A DNA stretch of 51,230 nucleotides from BRHc4a sp049325055 (GTDB taxonomy: Bacteria > Bacillota > Desulfotomaculia > Desulfotomaculales > Desulfocucumaceae). A program made the position numbers and the translations under genes. The notes below the pieces were generated by a model. The model searched no databases and had not been told where the DNA came from. It saw only the letters and a program-made list of their open reading frames with translations. Of the stretch, positions 48,851-51,230 are shown piece by piece (positions within the stretch are counted from its first letter, which is position 1; every line of letters begins with the position of its first letter). The stretch covers positions 1 to 51,230 of the forward strand of contig JBMOPB010000074.1 of assembly GCA_049325055.1 (NCBI GenBank). Direction: 5' to 3'.

Positions 48851-50296
48851 ATGGCATATAAAGACCTGCGTCAGTTTATTGCCGACCTTGAAAACAGGGG
48901 GCTTTTAAAGAGGATAAAGGCTGAGGTTGACGCCGACCTTGAGATAACCGAGATTACAGACCGAGTAAGCAAACAGTGTGGCCCGGCCCTTCTTTTTGAA
49001 AATGTCCGGGGCTACAAAATGCCTGTGCTTACCAATGCCTTCGGTTCGATGGAAAGGATGAAGCTGGCCCTTGGCGTCTGTGACCTTGACGATATAGGGC
49101 AGGAGCTGATGAACATTATACAGCCGCCTGAACTGCCCACAACCTTCATGGACAAACTGAAAGCGCTGCCCAGGCTGGCGCAGCTCTCATCGTTCTTGCC
49201 CAAAAATGTCAGGTGGGGCCCCTGTAAGGAGGTTGTCATAAAGGATAATCCCGATCTGGGCCAATTGCCGGTTTTAAAGTGCTGGCCCATGGACGGTGGG
49301 CCTTTTATAACACTCCCGCTGGTATTTACAAAGGACCCCGAGACAGGCCGGAGAAATGTTGGGATGTACCGGATGCAGGTTTACGACGGGCAGACCACCG
49401 GCATGCACTGGCATTTGCACAAGGGCGGGGCGGAGCATTTGAAGAGGCTTTCCCCCGAACAGCGCCGGCTTCACGTGGCCGTGGCGCTGGGTGGCGACCC
49501 CGCGGTGATTTACTCCGCCACGGCGCCGCTTCCTCCCGGGGTGGACGAGATACTTTTCGCCGGATTTCTGCGCAAAGATCCGGTGGAAATGGTGCGCTGC
49601 GAAACCGTGGACCTGGAGGTTCCGGCCCACTCGGAAATTGTGCTGGAGGGGTATGTCGACCCCCTGGAAAAGAGGCTGGAAGGCCCATTTGGCGACCATA
49701 CCGGCTATTATTCGCTGGCCGACCATTATCCTGTTTTCCACCTGACCTGCATCACCATGAGGAAAGCCCCGGTATATCCGGCCACCATCGTGGGAAGGCC
49801 ACCCATGGAGGACGCCTACCTGGGGAAAGCCACCGAGCGAATTTTCCTGCCCATGATGCGGATGGTGCTGCCCGAATTGGTGGACATGAACATGCCCTTT
49901 GAGGGAGTCTTCCACAACTGCGTGCTGGTTTCCATAAGAAAGAGGTATCCGGGGCATGCCAGGAAGGTGATGAGCGCTCTCTGGGGCATGGGACTGATGA
50001 TGCTGGCCAAGCTTATAGTGGTGGTGGACCACGATGTGGACGTACAAAACCTTTCGGAGGTGGCCTGGAGGGTATTCAACAATATCGACGCCAGGAGGGA
50101 CGTAATGATAGTGGAGGGACCCCTGGACGACCTGGACCATTCTTCCCCCATGCCCCGCTATGGAAGCAAAATGGGTATTGACGCCACCAGGAAGGGACCC
50201 GGCGAGGGGCACCACAGGGAATGGCCCGGAGATATAGTGATGAGCCCCGAAATCAGGCAGCTGGTGGACAGGAAGTGGGGTTCCTATGGCATTTGA
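48851..50296 (+). CDS. UbiD-family decarboxylase (menaquinone/ubiquinone-type)
   Basis: A 481-residue UbiD decarboxylase. Family features include MYRMQVYDGQTTGMHWHLHK, APLPPGVDEILFAGFLRK, EGPFGDHTGYYS with the conserved acid residues, and an ERIFLPMMRM-LPE block. These enzymes use prenylated FMN to remove aromatic or alpha,beta-unsaturated carboxyl groups. Next to UbiA and MenG it most likely decarboxylates a menaquinone precursor, as MqnL would in the futalosine route. Its 3' end overlaps the UbiA gene by 11 bases. A UbiX-type flavin prenyltransferase is not in the window. Confidence 0.92.
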   Translation: MAYKDLRQFIADLENRGLLKRIKAEVDADLEITEITDRVSKQCGPALLFENVRGYKMPVLTNAFGSMERMKLALGVCDLDDIGQELMNIIQPPELPTTFMDKLKALPRLAQLSSFLPKNVRWGPCKEVVIKDNPDLGQLPVLKCWPMDGGPFITLPLVFTKDPETGRRNVGMYRMQVYDGQTTGMHWHLHKGGAEHLKRLSPEQRRLHVAVALGGDPAVIYSATAPLPPGVDEILFAGFLRKDPVEMVRCETVDLEVPAHSEIVLEGYVDPLEKRLEGPFGDHTGYYSLADHYPVFHLTCITMRKAPVYPATIVGRPPMEDAYLGKATERIFLPMMRMVLPELVDMNMPFEGVFHNCVLVSIRKRYPGHARKVMSALWGMGLMMLAKLIVVVDHDVDVQNLSEVAWRVFNNIDARRDVMIVEGPLDDLDHSSPMPRYGSKMGIDATRKGPGEGHHREWPGDIVMSPEIRQLVDRKWGSYGI

Positions 50297-51158
50297 CAAG
50301 CTGAAGATTTTCTTCGAGATGATAAAAATAGAGCATACTCTTTTCGCCCTTCCCTTTGCTTATACCGGGGCGCTGCTGGTGAACAAAAAAATACCTGCCG
50401 GGCATGACCTGATATGGATCACGCTGGCCATGGCGGGGGCCAGGACCGCCGCCATGTCGCTCAACAGGATAATTGACCGGCATATAGACGCCAAAAACCC
50501 CCGCACGGCAAACCGGGCACTGCCCAAGGGACTGCTTTCAGCGGCCGAGGTGTGGATTTACGCTCTGATTTCCTTTGCGCTGCTTTTAGTGTCGGCCTAC
50601 AACCTGAGCTCCCTGGCCTTCAAACTTTTTCCGGTGGCGGTGGGGGTGCTTTTTCTCTACCCGTACACCAAGCGCTTCACCTGGGCCTGCCACCTGATTC
50701 TTGGGGCGGCCCTGGGACTGGCTCCCCTTGGAGCGTGGATCGCCATCGCCAACAGCGTGGACCTTGCTCCGCTTCTGCTGGCGGCCGGGGTGACTTTCTG
50801 GGTGGCCGGTTTTGATATAATATACGCCTGCGATGACTATGATTTTGACCGGGCCGAAGGAATTTACTCAATACCGGCACGCTTTGGAATAAGAAGGGGA
50901 CTGCAGGTGTCGGTGATTTTTCACATCCTGGCCCTTGCGCTGTTCACAGCGGTGGCCCTGGTGCTTCAACTGGGGATTTTTTACTACGCCGGGATGTTTA
51001 CGGTGGCCGCCCTGCTTTTTTACCAGCACCGCCTGGTCAGTCCCGGGGATCTTTCCAAGTCCGGGATGGCTTTTTTCAACCTGAACGCGGGCTTAAGCGG
51101 GGCCACATTTTTGTTTACGCTGGTGGACCTGTTGGTTCCCTATAATATATTCTGGTAA
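50286..51158 (+). CDS. UbiA-family prenyltransferase (4-hydroxybenzoate/MqnP type)
   Basis: A 290-residue membrane protein with about eight to nine helices. The two Asp-rich sites are NRIIDRHIDAKNPRT (about 59-73) and DIIYACDDYDFDRAEG (about 178-193), which bind the magnesium-prenyl diphosphate. It attaches the isoprenoid tail to an aromatic acid. The start overlaps the UbiD stop, so they are coupled. In context it is probably the menaquinone-route enzyme that needs the product of a prenyl synthase; the degenerate homologue at 47085 is the only one seen here. Confidence 0.92.
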   Translation: MAFDKLKIFFEMIKIEHTLFALPFAYTGALLVNKKIPAGHDLIWITLAMAGARTAAMSLNRIIDRHIDAKNPRTANRALPKGLLSAAEVWIYALISFALLLVSAYNLSSLAFKLFPVAVGVLFLYPYTKRFTWACHLILGAALGLAPLGAWIAIANSVDLAPLLLAAGVTFWVAGFDIIYACDDYDFDRAEGIYSIPARFGIRRGLQVSVIFHILALALFTAVALVLQLGIFYYAGMFTVAALLFYQHRLVSPGDLSKSGMAFFNLNAGLSGATFLFTLVDLLVPYNIFW

Positions 51159-51174
51159 GAGGAGTTTGTCCATT

Positions 51175-51230
51175 TTGAACACCTTGTGGGAAAAAAGCGA
51201 GATCGCTGATATAATGCGTAAGGTTGAGGC
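51175..51230 (+). CDS. start of a further gene (3' partial), possibly a futalosine-pathway radical SAM enzyme
   Basis: TTG 51175 with AAGAGGAG ten bases upstream opens a frame of 18 codons to the window edge (MNTLWEKSEIADIMRKVE). The start resembles, from memory, the N-termini of MqnE/MqnC-type enzymes, and the UbiD-UbiA context fits. The evidence is too short for a firm name. Confidence 0.4.
   Translation, partial: MNTLWEKSEIADIMRKVE

Noticed and set aside
49274..50299. Long open frame (341 codons) on the minus strand
   Set aside because: It is opposite the UbiD gene and rich in His and Pro in a shadow-like pattern. No start signal.

Overview
The window looks like chromosomal DNA of a spore-former-type anaerobic Firmicute, most likely the Desulfotomaculum/Pelotomaculum group (Peptococcaceae sensu lato). 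This is an inference from gene content, not a database match. Supporting signs are strong GGAGG-type ribosome sites, frequent TTG and GTG starts, moderately GC-rich codons, an anaerobic acyl-CoA degradation operon, a clostridial-type [4Fe-4S] ferredoxin, sigma-54 control of catabolism, and a late menaquinone cluster that ends in what may be the first codons of a futalosine-pathway enzyme. No phage, insertion sequence, CRISPR array or rRNA was seen.

Layout. (1) 1-3600: end of an unknown gene, a zinc-ribbon metallophosphoesterase, a radical SAM protein, a small Cys-rich protein and a YhaM-type OB/HD exonuclease. (2) 3660-17800: an island of anion transport and sensing. It holds a LysR regulator divergent from a PAPS-type sulfotransferase, an SLC13/DASS permease, an LctP-type lactate/glycolate permease, two chemoreceptors, a three-gene set (small membrane protein, TSUP permease, Alph_Pro_TM-like protein), a second TSUP permease, a Met-rich small ORF and a 36-codon ORF with its own terminator. 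(3) 18049-19344: a DUF362 protein. (4) 19395-36237: a sigma-54 activator with a PrpR_N sensor domain, a TAXI-TRAP transporter (lipoprotein plus fused permease), then a nine-gene CoA-ester operon: two acyl-CoA dehydrogenases, two thiolases, CoA-transferase, 3-hydroxyacyl-CoA dehydrogenase, crotonase, a MaoC/acyl-CoA-synthetase-tail chimera and 4-hydroxybutyryl-CoA dehydratase. (5) 36368-40326: tRNA-Pro(GGG) with promoter and terminator, an ECF-like sigma/anti-sigma pair and an ABC exporter. (6) 40450-45488: small hypothetical proteins, ferredoxin, a GT4 glycosyltransferase and a large phosphatase-superfamily membrane protein. (7) 45634-51230: FAH-family protein, AdoMet decarboxylase, a catalytically degenerate prenyl-diphosphate-synthase homologue, MenG/UbiE methyltransferase, UbiD, UbiA and the start of a further gene.

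How the parts fit. The best-supported system is region 4. A perfect palindrome, (G/A)TTTCA-N3-TGAAA(C/T), occurs upstream of the regulator, the transporter and the catabolic operon. Two of these sites lie 74-85 bp upstream of GG-N10-GC sigma-54 promoters. The enzymes give a complete route from 4-hydroxybutyrate (after uptake) through 4-hydroxybutyryl-CoA, crotonyl-CoA, 3-hydroxybutyryl-CoA and acetoacetyl-CoA to acetyl-CoA, with the acyl-CoA dehydrogenases linking to butyryl-CoA or similar substrates. The oddest genes are the MaoC/synthetase-tail chimera (34165-34701) and the prenyl synthase homologue that has lost both Asp-rich motifs (47085-47846).
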